From positions 1 to 19,967 of the forward strand of contig JBKJQB010000198.1 of the NCBI GenBank assembly GCA_046594105.1: DNA of 19,967 nt, written 5' to 3'. Below are positions 1-7,904 of the stretch, piece by piece (positions within the stretch are counted from its first letter, which is position 1; each line of letters opens with the position of its first letter). Under the pieces are notes generated by a model. The model was not told the origin of the DNA, did not search any database, and saw only the letters and a program-made list of their open reading frames with translations. The position numbers were made by a program, and so were the translations under genes. Source of the stretch: JBDSGC01 sp046594105 (GTDB taxonomy: Bacteria > Acidobacteriota > Thermoanaerobaculia > Gp7-AA8).

Positions 1-671
1 GCGAAGACATGCGCGGCATGGCCACGCAGACGGCCGGCGGCGACATGAAGGGCATGGACATGTCCGCCATGAAGCACGGCGACATGAAGGGCATGGACAT
101 GTCCAACATGAAGCACGGCGACATGAAGGGCATGGACATGTCCGCCATGAAGCATGGCGACATGAAGGGCATGGACATGTCCGGCATGAAGCATGGCGAC
201 ATGAAGGGCATGGACATGGCCGGTATGGACATGAGTCCGGTGATGCCTCAACCGAAGGCGCTTCAGGCGAAGGCGGGAGAAACAGCCTCCACGCTGCGCG
301 CCGATCCCCTCGACGCTCCAGCCACCAGTTCGGTCACCGCCGCGCAGCAGTCGTCGGCGATGAATCAGGAGATGGCCTCCGGAACCGGAATGTCGATGTC
401 CATGGGTACGTACGTCCAACGCGACGTCGGCCGGCCCTCCTCCGGCACTTCGCCGATGAAAGGGATGGACCACAACATGCCGGGGATGAAGATGGATGGC
501 GGCGGCGCAACCCATGACATGTCGGGGAAGAATCACGGAACGGGAGGCTCCGCGCCGAAAGCCTCGATGGCCATGTACGTGTGTTCAGCCCATCCCGAGG
601 TTGTCCGCGATCGGCCGGGAACCTGTCCCATCGATGGAACGCCCCTGGTGAAGAAGGAGAAGCAACCATGA
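1..671 (+). CDS. Met-rich repeat protein with C-terminal heavy-metal-binding domain (5' partial)
   Basis: The frame is open to the left edge (Glu-Asp precede the first ATG at 9) and no signal peptide is visible, so the true start lies outside the window. The visible N-terminal part is four copies plus a partial fifth of a 13-residue unit, GDMKGMDMSAMKH, giving many MxxM and MxH motifs typical of Cu(I)-binding periplasmic proteins. A Ser/Ala/Met-rich linker follows. The last ~33 residues match the small heavy-metal-binding domain seen in Cus-type efflux proteins: YVCSAHPEV, then PGTCPIDGTPLV, with two Cys and one His as likely ligands. The stop overlaps the start of the TolC gene (ATGA at 668-671), so the two are translationally coupled. 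The role is inferred as copper binding or buffering in the envelope. The overall protein family is not recognised. Confidence 0.75.
   Translation, partial: EDMRGMATQTAGGDMKGMDMSAMKHGDMKGMDMSNMKHGDMKGMDMSAMKHGDMKGMDMSGMKHGDMKGMDMAGMDMSPVMPQPKALQAKAGETASTLRADPLDAPATSSVTAAQQSSAMNQEMASGTGMSMSMGTYVQRDVGRPSSGTSPMKGMDHNMPGMKMDGGGATHDMSGKNHGTGGSAPKASMAMYVCSAHPEVVRDRPGTCPIDGTPLVKKEKQP
39..218 (+). repeat. 39-bp in-frame tandem repeat, about 4.6 copies
   Basis: Units start at 39, 78, 117, 156 and 195; the last is partial. Each unit encodes 13 residues of the form GDMKGMDMS-x-MKH, where x is Ala, Asn, Ala, then Gly. Copies are nearly identical at the DNA level, differing mainly at the variable codon and in the His codon (CAC/CAT). 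This suggests recent expansion by slippage or recombination. Each unit adds four Met and one His as potential copper ligands. Confidence 0.9.
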
Positions 672-2098
672 GCATGCGTGCAACTTCACTGGGGGCCCTT
701 GCCCTCTCCCTCGCGCTGGGCGGGTGTGTCTCCGTGCCGCGAGACTCCGGCTTTTCGGAGGTGACCGCGTCGGTCATCCAGCGAACCGGACAATCGGTCC
801 AATGGAACGACCGCAGTGCCATCACCTCTCCGTCGGATGAAGCGATGGCTCCGATGCTTCAGGGTGATCTCACCGCCGATCGCGCGGTGGCCATCGCCTT
901 TGCGAACAATCGCGATCTCCAGGCGACGCTCGAGGAGCTGGGCATCGCCCGGGCCGACCTTCTCCAGGCCAGCCAGATCCGAAACCCGATCTTCGACGGG
1001 GAGCTGCGGTTTCCCGGCAGTCCCGTCAAGCCCTTCGAGTTGTCGATCACGCAGACGCTCTTCGATCTCATCCAGCTGCCGGCTCGGCGGAGATTGGGCG
1101 CTGCCATGTTCGAGGCCGCCAGGATGCGCATCTCGGGAGCGGTGATCAACTTCGCAGCCGACGTGCGCTCCGACTTCTACGAGTTGCAGGCGGCGCAGCA
1201 GGTGCTGGCGCGGCAGAACACCATCACCGAGGCAGCGCGCGTTTCGGCGGAGCTCGCCGGCCGCCAGCATGCCGCCGGCAACATCTCCGATCTCGATCTG
1301 GAGAATCAACAGGCGGTGTACGAGCAGGCCAAGGTCGACCTGGCCCGCAGCCAGCTGGCAGTTCTCAACGATCGGGAACGGCTGGTCATGGATCTTGGAT
1401 TGAGAAAGAACGATCCGAGCTGGAACGTGCAGCCGGAGTTTGCAGCGATCCCGCAGTCCGAGGCTTCGATGGAGGATCTGGAGACGATCGCGCTGTCGCG
1501 CCGGGCGGATATCGCCGTGGCGCGCACCCAGCTGGAAGCGTCGAGAAAAATGCTCCCCATCGCCAAGGTTGCCCCGTTCGACGAGCTGGCCGCCGGCATC
1601 CATCACGATCGGGAACCGGATGGTGCGAAGACCACCGGTCCCAGCGTGGCCATTCCCATCCCCATTTTCAATCGTGGTGCCGCTGCGCGCACCCGCGCAG
1701 TGGCGACCTTGCGGCAGAATCAGCAGCGACTGGAAGCGCTCCTCACCAACGCCCGGTCGGAAGTGCGGACCGCACACGAGCGCCTGACCGAAGCCCGCAG
1801 CCGGGCCCAGTATCTTCGGGATGTCGTGGTCCCTCGGCGGCAGCGGATCGTCAGCCTCACCCAGCTCGAATACAACTCCATGCATCGCGGCGTCTTCGAG
1901 CTGATTCAAACCCGGCAGAACCTCGCCAGCGCCGAGCGCGATCTGGTGATGGCGCAGCGCGACTACTGGATCGCCCGTACGGAGATGGACCGTGCCCTCG
2001 ATGGAGGGGCCAGGTTCTCCGTTCGTCAGGACGTGCCCACCGCCAACCGTGCCGACGCGCCGATGACTTCACCGCAATCCAAAGCGTCGCACCAATAG
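668..2098 (+). CDS. TolC-family outer-membrane lipoprotein
   Basis: This 476-residue protein starts at ATG 668 inside the overlap with the preceding stop, with AGGAG upstream. It carries a lipoprotein signal peptide ending in a lipobox (LALGGC, lipidated Cys20), as in CusC/NodT-type factors. The body is the long helical TolC/OEP type: paired ~200-residue halves rich in Ala, Gln, Arg and Leu, with motifs such as ADRAVAIAFANNRDLQ near the N terminus and LTQLEYNSMHRGVFELIQ near the C terminus. Such proteins form the outer-membrane exit duct for RND or ABC pumps. Lying between a copper-binding protein and a multicopper oxidase, it most likely serves copper export. No pump or adaptor gene is in the window; they may lie upstream. 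Confidence 0.9.
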   Translation: MSMRATSLGALALSLALGGCVSVPRDSGFSEVTASVIQRTGQSVQWNDRSAITSPSDEAMAPMLQGDLTADRAVAIAFANNRDLQATLEELGIARADLLQASQIRNPIFDGELRFPGSPVKPFELSITQTLFDLIQLPARRRLGAAMFEAARMRISGAVINFAADVRSDFYELQAAQQVLARQNTITEAARVSAELAGRQHAAGNISDLDLENQQAVYEQAKVDLARSQLAVLNDRERLVMDLGLRKNDPSWNVQPEFAAIPQSEASMEDLETIALSRRADIAVARTQLEASRKMLPIAKVAPFDELAAGIHHDREPDGAKTTGPSVAIPIPIFNRGAAARTRAVATLRQNQQRLEALLTNARSEVRTAHERLTEARSRAQYLRDVVVPRRQRIVSLTQLEYNSMHRGVFELIQTRQNLASAERDLVMAQRDYWIARTEMDRALDGGARFSVRQDVPTANRADAPMTSPQSKASHQ

Positions 2099-2107
2099 GA
2101 AACCACC

Positions 2108-3460
2108 ATGATCTCGCGAAGAAAAGTTCTGTTCTCCAGTGCCGCCGCAGTCGCCGCCAGCGCGGCGGGAATCCTCAGTCCGCGCAACCTCCTCGCCGCG
2201 CAGCGGAAGTCCGCACGGTCCGGCGGCGACGGCCGCTACACGCCGGTGGTGACGCCCAACGGATCCACGCTCCCCTGGCGCTGGGAGGACGGCTTCAAGA
2301 CGTTTCATCTGATCGCAGAGCCGGTGGTGCGGGAGTTCGCCAGCGGCCTCAAGGTCAATTGCTGGGGCTACAACGGCACGACGCCGGGGCCGACCATCGA
2401 GGCGGTGGAAGGCGATCGTGTCCGCATCTACGTAGAGAATCGACTGCCGGAAGCGACCTCCATGCACTGGCACGGCGTGATCCTGCCCAATGCCATGGAT
2501 GGCGTTCCGGGCTTGAATCAGCCGCCCATTGAACCTGGCACCACCTACAAATACGAGTTCACGGTGCGGCAGCACAGCACCCACATGTACCACCCCCACT
2601 TCGACGAGATGGTGCAGCAGTCGCTGGGGATGATGGGCTTCCTGATCTTCCATCCCAAGAACCCGCCACGCCGCATCGACCGCGACTTCGCAATCTTCCT
2701 CAACGAGTGGTTCATCAAGCCAGGCACCTCGGCGCCCGATCCGACGGTGATGACCGACTTCAACGTCTTCACCTTCAACGGGAAAGTGTTTCCGGCCACC
2801 GAACCGCTACTGATCAGGAAGGATGATCGCGTAAAAATCCGCATTGCCAACATCTCCATGGACTCGCATCCCATCCACCTGCACGGCCACACCATGCGCT
2901 GGACCGGAAGCGACGGGGGCCCATTGCCCGAAAGCGCCTGGATCCCCGAGACCACCATCAACGTGCCGCCCGGAACCACCCGCGACGTCGAGTTCATCGC
3001 CGACAACCCGGGCGACTGGGCCATCCACTGTCACAAGGTTCATCACACCATGAACCAGATGGGACACGGCCTGCCGCTGATGACCGGCGTCGACCAGAGC
3101 GGCGTGGCCGATCGCCTCAATCAGCTCGTTCCCGGCTACATGCCGATGGGCGCGGCGGGCATGGGCGACATGGCTTCGATGGGCAGCATGCAGACTCCCC
3201 GCAACACCCTGGACATGGGCGGAGGAGTGGGGCCGTTCGGGCCGATCATGATGGGCGGCATGTTCACCATCATGAAAATCCGGGAGAACCTGCGCAGCTA
3301 CTCGGAGGATCCCGGCTGGTACGCCCGCGGTCCGGCAGCGGAGCCGGCGAGCTCGCCCCACTCTCATCACGGTGCCCTGGCGCCTTCCGTCCCGGGAACG
3401 AAGGCAGACTTTCAGGCGGTTCGCGCCTCTGCCTGCCCGATGCCGGCGACGAGGCGGTGA
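2108..3460 (+). CDS. Tat-exported multicopper oxidase, two-domain type, with Met-rich tail
   Basis: The 450-residue protein begins with a twin-arginine signal (SRRKVLF, then an Ala-rich stretch to about residue 31). All four multicopper-oxidase ligand motifs are present: HWHG at 120-123, HMYHPH at 159-164, HPIHLHGH at 254-261, and HCHKVHH at 307-313 followed by Met318 as the likely type 1 axial ligand. Only ~90 residues separate the second and third motifs, too few for a middle cupredoxin domain. I therefore infer a two-domain, probably trimeric, laccase-like enzyme rather than a three-domain CueO/CopA. After residue ~335 comes a Met/Gly-rich tail (MPMGAAGMGDMASMGSM). Likely role: oxidation of Cu(I) or another substrate in the periplasm. 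The gene follows the TolC gene by 9 bp and precedes the cytochrome c gene by 3 bp. Confidence 0.9.
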   Translation: MISRRKVLFSSAAAVAASAAGILSPRNLLAAQRKSARSGGDGRYTPVVTPNGSTLPWRWEDGFKTFHLIAEPVVREFASGLKVNCWGYNGTTPGPTIEAVEGDRVRIYVENRLPEATSMHWHGVILPNAMDGVPGLNQPPIEPGTTYKYEFTVRQHSTHMYHPHFDEMVQQSLGMMGFLIFHPKNPPRRIDRDFAIFLNEWFIKPGTSAPDPTVMTDFNVFTFNGKVFPATEPLLIRKDDRVKIRIANISMDSHPIHLHGHTMRWTGSDGGPLPESAWIPETTINVPPGTTRDVEFIADNPGDWAIHCHKVHHTMNQMGHGLPLMTGVDQSGVADRLNQLVPGYMPMGAAGMGDMASMGSMQTPRNTLDMGGGVGPFGPIMMGGMFTIMKIRENLRSYSEDPGWYARGPAAEPASSPHSHHGALAPSVPGTKADFQAVRASACPMPATRR

Positions 3461-3463
3461 CCG

Positions 3464-4099
3464 ATGCGGAGAGGATGGAAGTTCCCGCTGGCCATCGAGC
3501 TCGTGATCGGCGTCGTGCTGTTCGGGGCGCTGATCGGCGCAGTGGTGTTCCTGCGCGCGGTCCGCTACGGATTCAGCGCGCATGACCAGCCGATGGCCAT
3601 GGAGGCGATGATGGCCGGCCGGATGCGCAGCTGGTCCGTTCCCGGCACCATGCACAAGATGACCAACCCCATTCCCTTCACGCCTGCGGTGCTGCACGAA
3701 GCGGAGTCGCACTTCGCCGACCACTGCGCCACCTGTCACGGGAACGATGGCAAGGGCCAGACGGAGATGGGGCAGCACATGTATCCGAAAGCGCCCGACA
3801 TGACGCTTGCGGACACCCAGAACCTGTCGGACGGAGAGCTGTTCGCCACCATCGAGAACGGCGTGCGCCTCACCGGGATGCCGGGCTGGGGAAATGGGAC
3901 CGCCGAGTCGGCGTACGGCAGCTGGACCCTCGTCCACTTCATCCGCCACCTGCCGAAACTCACCCCAGCCGAAATCGAAGACATGAAGAAGATGAACCCG
4001 ATCAGCCCGGGCGAAATGAAGGAACAGCAATCCGAAGAATCATTTCTCGAAGGAAGTGACGCCGGTGCGTCAGCAACGCCAACGCAGCACCATCATTAG
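3464..4099 (+). CDS. membrane-anchored class I cytochrome c
   Basis: The 211-residue protein has an N-terminal membrane segment (about residues 8-30) that tethers it to the periplasmic face. One haem c site is present, CATCH at 88-92, with Met139 in TGMPGWG as the probable sixth ligand. The domain is a typical mono-haem cytochrome c (SHFADHCATCHGNDGKG; later YGSWTLVHFIRHLPKLT). A Met-rich stretch (QPMAMEAMMAGRM) links anchor and haem domain, and the protein ends in HHH, both possible copper contacts. It starts 3 bp after the multicopper oxidase stop, so the two are almost certainly co-expressed. Electron transfer between oxidase and cytochrome is a reasonable inference, not something the sequence proves. 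Confidence 0.9.
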   Translation: MRRGWKFPLAIELVIGVVLFGALIGAVVFLRAVRYGFSAHDQPMAMEAMMAGRMRSWSVPGTMHKMTNPIPFTPAVLHEAESHFADHCATCHGNDGKGQTEMGQHMYPKAPDMTLADTQNLSDGELFATIENGVRLTGMPGWGNGTAESAYGSWTLVHFIRHLPKLTPAEIEDMKKMNPISPGEMKEQQSEESFLEGSDAGASATPTQHHH

Positions 4100-4109
4100 G
4101 AGAACCCCC

Positions 4110-4418
4110 ATGCGTAGATTTGCCTCAATCCTCATCGCCACAACCCTTTCGATCACACCCCTGGCCCTGTTCGCTCACAATGGAAAGGATCACAAACTGA
4201 TGGGGACCGTGCTCTCCATCGACGCCAGACACCTGGAAGTAAAAACCACGAACGGAAAGAAGGTCTCCGTCCCGCTTGCAGCCAGCACCATGTTCATTTG
4301 CGGCGAAGGCATTGTCAAAGTCAGCGACATCAAGCCCGGCACACGTGTGGTGATCGAGCTGGGCGAGAACGGCAAGGCAGCGCATGTGCGCCTCCCGTGC
4401 GGGAAGAAGCTGAGGTAA
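4110..4418 (+). CDS. small secreted DUF5666-like protein
   Basis: This 102-residue protein starts at ATG 4110, chosen because an AGGAG lies just upstream and a clean signal peptide follows, cleaved near residue 22 (LALFA|HNGKDH). The mature part is a short beta-rich domain (GTVLSIDARHLEVKTTNGKK, later IKPGTRVVIEL). It resembles the DUF5666 OB-like domains often found in metal-resistance operons. Two cysteines (64 and 97) could form a disulfide or bind metal. It is the last gene of the copper operon, 10 bp after the cytochrome c stop. The exact function is unknown; copper binding or chaperoning is a guess from context. Confidence 0.75.
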   Translation: MRRFASILIATTLSITPLALFAHNGKDHKLMGTVLSIDARHLEVKTTNGKKVSVPLAASTMFICGEGIVKVSDIKPGTRVVIELGENGKAAHVRLPCGKKLR

Positions 4419-4497
4419 TTGTTGAAGACGTGATCGATCGGTGAGTGGTGAATGCGCGAATTCGGGCCTGGCGTCATGACGCTCCCGCCGACGAGCT

Positions 4498-4621
4498 CCC
4501 TCTCCTCGCCGCAGCGGGGAGAGGGTCCGCGAAGCGGGGGTGAGGGGCTCTTTTCTTTAAAGTCACAGAGCGGCCCCCCTCATCCGCCTTCGGCACCTTC
4601 TCCCCGTGCGCGGGGAGAAGG
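4498..4621. repeat. REP-like inverted pair between convergent operons
   Basis: Two copies of a ~50-bp GC-rich element lie head to head (about 4498-4548 and 4571-4621). Each has its own hairpin: CCCTCTCC...GGAGAGGG at 4498-4525 and CCTTCTCCCC...GGGGAGAAGG at 4596-4621. Beside it each carries a conserved flank (GCGAAGCGGGGGTGAGGGG in copy 1, its diverged complement in copy 2). The whole folds into one long imperfect cruciform with a T-rich loop. This resembles the dispersed intergenic REP/BIME-type elements of many GC-rich bacteria. Its place between converging genes (4418 and 4649) would let it serve as a bidirectional terminator. No transposase is nearby. Confidence 0.75.
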
Positions 4622-4648
4622 ACTCTCGGTTGGAAGGGTGCGTCCGCG

Positions 4649-5842
4649 TTAAAAGCTCAGGCGGGCCACGTGGATTCGTTTGCTCGTCGCATTCTGTTCC
4701 GTCCAGGCGACATAGACCTCGCGGCCGATGCTGGCGATCCTGGCGAAACCGGCGGCGCGGGCACTGCTCGAGTCGGCCACTTTGATGGAAGCTTCCGGCT
4801 GCTTCTGATTGCGATTGACTCTCCGGGCGCGAAGCTCGGCGCCCGCTGCAGTCTGCTCCGACCAGGTCACCACCGCGGTCTCGCCGTCGATCATGGCCAC
4901 ATCGACGCGTCCCACCGGTTTTCCTTCATCGACGACGATCGGATTCCCGAAACTTGCGCCGCGATCGTCGGAGAAGGCAACGGAGACATGCGGCCGCTCC
5001 GCCGCGGCCGTGAACCAGGCCACCGCCACCCGCGAGCCTGACGCCGCAACCTGCGGACCGTTCACCGGGCAACCGTTGATTTTCCATCCATCGGCATGCA
5101 GAAGGTGCGGCTTCGTCCAGCGGCCGGTCCCCTGCCTGACCACCGCGATGTCGCGAATCTCGTTGGCGGAGCGATCGCGGTAGGCGATGACAGGCTTCCC
5201 CTCCGCCATGGCCATCCCGGTCGTGCAGCACTCGCAGGTACGATCATCGAGTTGCACCTCGCCACGGATGGTGCCGCCGGCGTCGACCGTGGCGTAGCGA
5301 AGAGTCATCTCCCCCTCTTCCTTTCCCTCCGGCATGTTCCGGCCGTCGAGCCACGTCGCCCCGATCCCCCCCTTCGGCAGCGGTGCCAGGGACACGAAGC
5401 CATGCTCGTTCCGCTTTCCGTCTCGGTTGAGAAGAAAGGGTTTTCGCCACGTAGCTCCCTCATCCTTCGACGTGGTCATGTAGACGTCATAGGAGTACGA
5501 GCCCTTCGAGCTTTTCTGGAGCCAGTGCGCATAGAGGACGCCGCCGGCATCCTCGACGATCGATGGAAAGTCTGCCCAGTTCACGAAGAAATCGTCGCGG
5601 GCGGCGATGGTGCGAGGAGCCGACCACGTCTGGTGCTGGAGGCGGGAAAAACGAATGGCCACCTGACTGGTGCCCGCGATCGGCTCCATCCAGCTGAGCA
5701 GAAGCGCGTCATTCGCGGCGGAAACGAATGGCTCCGCCGCGCCCGCTCCCGCCGGCGACGGAAGCTCGGTCAATGTGCCCGCCGCAACCAGGCGGAGGCA
5801 CAGGAAGAGGGTCAGCGTTCCCAGGACTGTTCTGATGGTCAT
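4649..5842 (-). CDS. secreted BNR/sialidase-fold beta-propeller protein with CECC motif
   Basis: The 397-residue protein has an N-terminal signal peptide (about residues 1-21) and a beta-propeller body with Asp-box motifs SKDEGATW (125-132) and SDDRGASF (291-298), typical of sialidase/BNR folds. No arginine triad of a true sialidase is evident, so enzymatic activity is doubtful. A striking feature is the Cys cluster RTCECC (Cys203, 205, 206) together with NGCPVNGP (Cys258), which could bind a metal or form disulfides. It starts 37 bp after the nitrilase stop on the same strand, so it is probably the last gene of the attenuator-controlled operon. It may be an extracytoplasmic binding protein. 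The start at 5842 has a weak ribosome binding site but fits the signal peptide. Confidence 0.8.
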   Translation of the reverse strand: MTIRTVLGTLTLFLCLRLVAAGTLTELPSPAGAGAAEPFVSAANDALLLSWMEPIAGTSQVAIRFSRLQHQTWSAPRTIAARDDFFVNWADFPSIVEDAGGVLYAHWLQKSSKGSYSYDVYMTTSKDEGATWRKPFLLNRDGKRNEHGFVSLAPLPKGGIGATWLDGRNMPEGKEEGEMTLRYATVDAGGTIRGEVQLDDRTCECCTTGMAMAEGKPVIAYRDRSANEIRDIAVVRQGTGRWTKPHLLHADGWKINGCPVNGPQVAASGSRVAVAWFTAAAERPHVSVAFSDDRGASFGNPIVVDEGKPVGRVDVAMIDGETAVVTWSEQTAAGAELRARRVNRNQKQPEASIKVADSSSARAAGFARIASIGREVYVAWTEQNATSKRIHVARLSF

Positions 5843-5879
5843 CGTGGAGCGGATCGTAGCCTACGTCCGCTCTCCACGG

Positions 5880-6812
5880 TCAGAGTCGTTCTCGTTTCAC
5901 AATCAATTCAAAGATGTCGGGCCGATGGTAGTGCCCCGAAACATCGAGCGTAAGCTTCTCGCGATCGACATGCGTGAGATCGAGATCGGCCACCAGGATG
6001 GTCTCCTCGTCGAACACCGGCTCCGCCACATAGGTTCCATCCGGCGCGATGATGGCGCTTCCACCCCACTGGAGCAGGGTGTCTTCGTTGACGCTCTCCG
6101 GCCTCACGAGCTCCGGCGGCAGGTCCGCCCCCCGCATGATCAATCCGGCAGCGATGACGAAGCAGCGTCCCTCCATCGCGTAATGCCGGCTCACCAGTTG
6201 ATGCATCTCGTGCACGGTGGGCCACAGCGCGATGTGGATCTGTTCGCCCGATTCATGCAAGGCCTGTCGCGCCAGAGGCATCCAGTGCTCCCAGCAGATC
6301 AGCCCTCCCACGCGGCCGATCGGCGTGTCGACCGCCTCCAGGCCGGCGGCGTCGCCCGGCCCCCACACCAGACGCTCCGTGTACGTCGGCACCAGCTTGC
6401 GATGATGACGCACCAGCGATCCGTCAGGCGTGAAGATCAGCAGCACGTTGTAGAGCGTGCCGTTGCCGGGACCGGAATCGACACGTTCCTGCGCGCCGAT
6501 GACGAGCGTGACCTGATTCTGCCGCGCGGCCTGGCCAAGCCGTGACGTCTCCGGGCCGGGAATCAGGAGACAGTTCCGCCGCAGCCGTCCGAACACCTCT
6601 TTGGTCGCCGCGTTGTTCCAGAGCGCAACCTCGCCGCAGTGGTCCAGCCAGGCGGGATAGCCGGGCAGCCACGTCTCTCCGAAGACGACCAGCGACGCGC
6701 CTCGGGCCGCCGCCTCGCCCGTCCGTTCGAGCAGACGGTCCATACTCGCGGCGAGATCGAGGTGCACGGGCGCGGCCTGGACCACAGCCACTCGGAGCGA
6801 TTGGTCGGTCAC
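5880..6812 (-). CDS. nitrilase (carbon-nitrogen hydrolase family)
   Basis: This 310-residue enzyme has the full nitrilase catalytic set: Glu46 in VVFGETWLPGYP, Lys139 in HHRKLVPTYTERLVWGPGD, and Cys173 in GGLICWEHWMPLAR. The CWEH form and the HRKL-PT-ER--WG stretch are those of true nitrilases (nitrile to carboxylate plus ammonia) rather than amidases. The C-terminal SGHYHRPDIFEL is also typical of that branch, and the length is normal. I chose the GTG at 6812 because a strong GGGGGGAG lies just upstream. It follows the flavin monooxygenase gene by 30 bp. The substrate cannot be read from sequence; co-transcription with a sulfonate-monooxygenase-like enzyme suggests a nitrile arising in the same pathway. 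Confidence 0.92.
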   Translation of the reverse strand: MTDQSLRVAVVQAAPVHLDLAASMDRLLERTGEAAARGASLVVFGETWLPGYPAWLDHCGEVALWNNAATKEVFGRLRRNCLLIPGPETSRLGQAARQNQVTLVIGAQERVDSGPGNGTLYNVLLIFTPDGSLVRHHRKLVPTYTERLVWGPGDAAGLEAVDTPIGRVGGLICWEHWMPLARQALHESGEQIHIALWPTVHEMHQLVSRHYAMEGRCFVIAAGLIMRGADLPPELVRPESVNEDTLLQWGGSAIIAPDGTYVAEPVFDEETILVADLDLTHVDREKLTLDVSGHYHRPDIFELIVKRERL

Positions 6813-6842
6813 CGGCAGCTCCCCCCGCCCACTTCCCAGTCG

Positions 6843-7904
6843 TCACGCCACATGGGTCACCCTCCTGCCGCGGAGCAGCGGAATCACCTCAGTGGCGAAG
6901 CGCTCCATCTCTTCATATTGGGGGCTGAACTGCAGCAGAACCAGATCGACGCCCACTCGCTCCAGCCGGTCGAGCTTCTCCGCGATCTGCTCCGGCGTTC
7001 CCACCAGCTCCGACCGCAAGCCTCGATTGGAGACAGAGTAGTCCTCGATGGCCAGCGTCTGATCGAGTTTTGTTCCTGACAGCCACTGCTGAAAATTCGC
7101 GTTGCCCGCCGCCGAGGCCCGGACGTTGGTGATGCGCTGCACTTCGCGCTTCGCCTCTTCCTCGGTGGGACGGCAGACCACGAACCCGGCGACGCCGTAG
7201 GTGAGCGGCAGCGCGCCGGGAGCCAGCCGGGCGCGGCGTTCGTCCATCTCCCGGATCTTCGGCGCGATGTTCGTGGCGGGATCACCGTGCATCACGTAGG
7301 CGTCTGCTTCGGTGGCGATCAGATTCTTGGCCGTCTCCGATTCGCCGCCGGCGTAAATCGGCGGATGCGGCTTGCGGAAAGGCTTCGGCTCCACGATGGC
7401 CTCTCTGGTCTGATACAGCTTCCCGTCGTACGTGAACCGTTCGTTGTGCCAGATCCCCTTGACCACGGCCAGCCACTCTTCCGTTCGTTTGTAGCGGTCG
7501 TCGTGCTCGTCGAAGGCCACGCCGACCTGCTGCGCCTCATCGCGCCACCACGACGAGACCACGTTGAGGGCCAGCCGCCCGCCGGAGATCTGATCGATGT
7601 TCGCGGCCTGTTTGGCCAGCAGCGCAGGATGATGAAAGGTCGGGCGCACCGCCACCATCAATTCCAGCCGCTCGGTGACCGCGGCCAGCGCTGCCGCGGT
7701 ACTCCAGGCATCCAGGCTCGACGCTTCCACTCCCTTGATGTCATTGAGGTTCAACTCCGCAAGCAGGGAGAGATCGAATCCGATCTCCTCGCTGCGACGG
7801 GCCAGCCGGCGGACATAGGACCAGGTGGCCTCCATGCGCTCGTCCTCGACATTGCGAAGCCAGCCGCCGAACATCGGCATCCAATACCCGAAGCGAAGGC
7901 TCAT
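6843..7904 (-). CDS. LLM-class flavin-dependent monooxygenase (SsuD/SfnG-like)
   Basis: The 353-residue protein is a bacterial luciferase-like TIM-barrel monooxygenase that would use reduced FMN and O2. Family marks include the N-terminal FGYWMPMFGGW strand, ERLELMVAVRPTFHHPALLAKQ, the FMN-contacting ISGGRLALNVVSSWWRDE, HDDRYKRTEEWL and PPIYAGGESETAKNL. These are shared with alkanesulfonate monooxygenase SsuD and dimethylsulfone monooxygenase SfnG, which release sulfite or sulfinate from organosulfur compounds. The start codon overlaps the ATP-grasp stop (ATGA at 7901-7904), indicating coupled translation. No flavin reductase gene is nearby, so FMNH2 would come from elsewhere. A sulfur substrate is inferred from the family and the Cys-rich leader; other LLM substrates remain possible. 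Confidence 0.88.
   Translation of the reverse strand: MSLRFGYWMPMFGGWLRNVEDERMEATWSYVRRLARRSEEIGFDLSLLAELNLNDIKGVEASSLDAWSTAAALAAVTERLELMVAVRPTFHHPALLAKQAANIDQISGGRLALNVVSSWWRDEAQQVGVAFDEHDDRYKRTEEWLAVVKGIWHNERFTYDGKLYQTREAIVEPKPFRKPHPPIYAGGESETAKNLIATEADAYVMHGDPATNIAPKIREMDERRARLAPGALPLTYGVAGFVVCRPTEEEAKREVQRITNVRASAAGNANFQQWLSGTKLDQTLAIEDYSVSNRGLRSELVGTPEQIAEKLDRLERVGVDLVLLQFSPQYEEMERFATEVIPLLRGRRVTHVA

Noticed and set aside
39..218. Possible CRISPR-like array
   Set aside because: Repeats are directly adjacent without spacers and in frame, encoding a Met-rich peptide.
686..1909. 407-codon - strand frame opposite the TolC gene
   Set aside because: Composition is that of an antisense shadow, with no recognisable motif; the + strand gene has a lipobox and TolC features.
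2807..4030. 407-codon - strand frame opposite the oxidase and cytochrome genes
   Set aside because: It is antisense to two well-supported genes and spans their junction. It shows His/Val-rich low-complexity sequence only.
4452..4652. 66-codon + strand frame downstream of the copper operon
   Set aside because: It is made almost entirely of the REP-like inverted pair and has no ribosome binding site.
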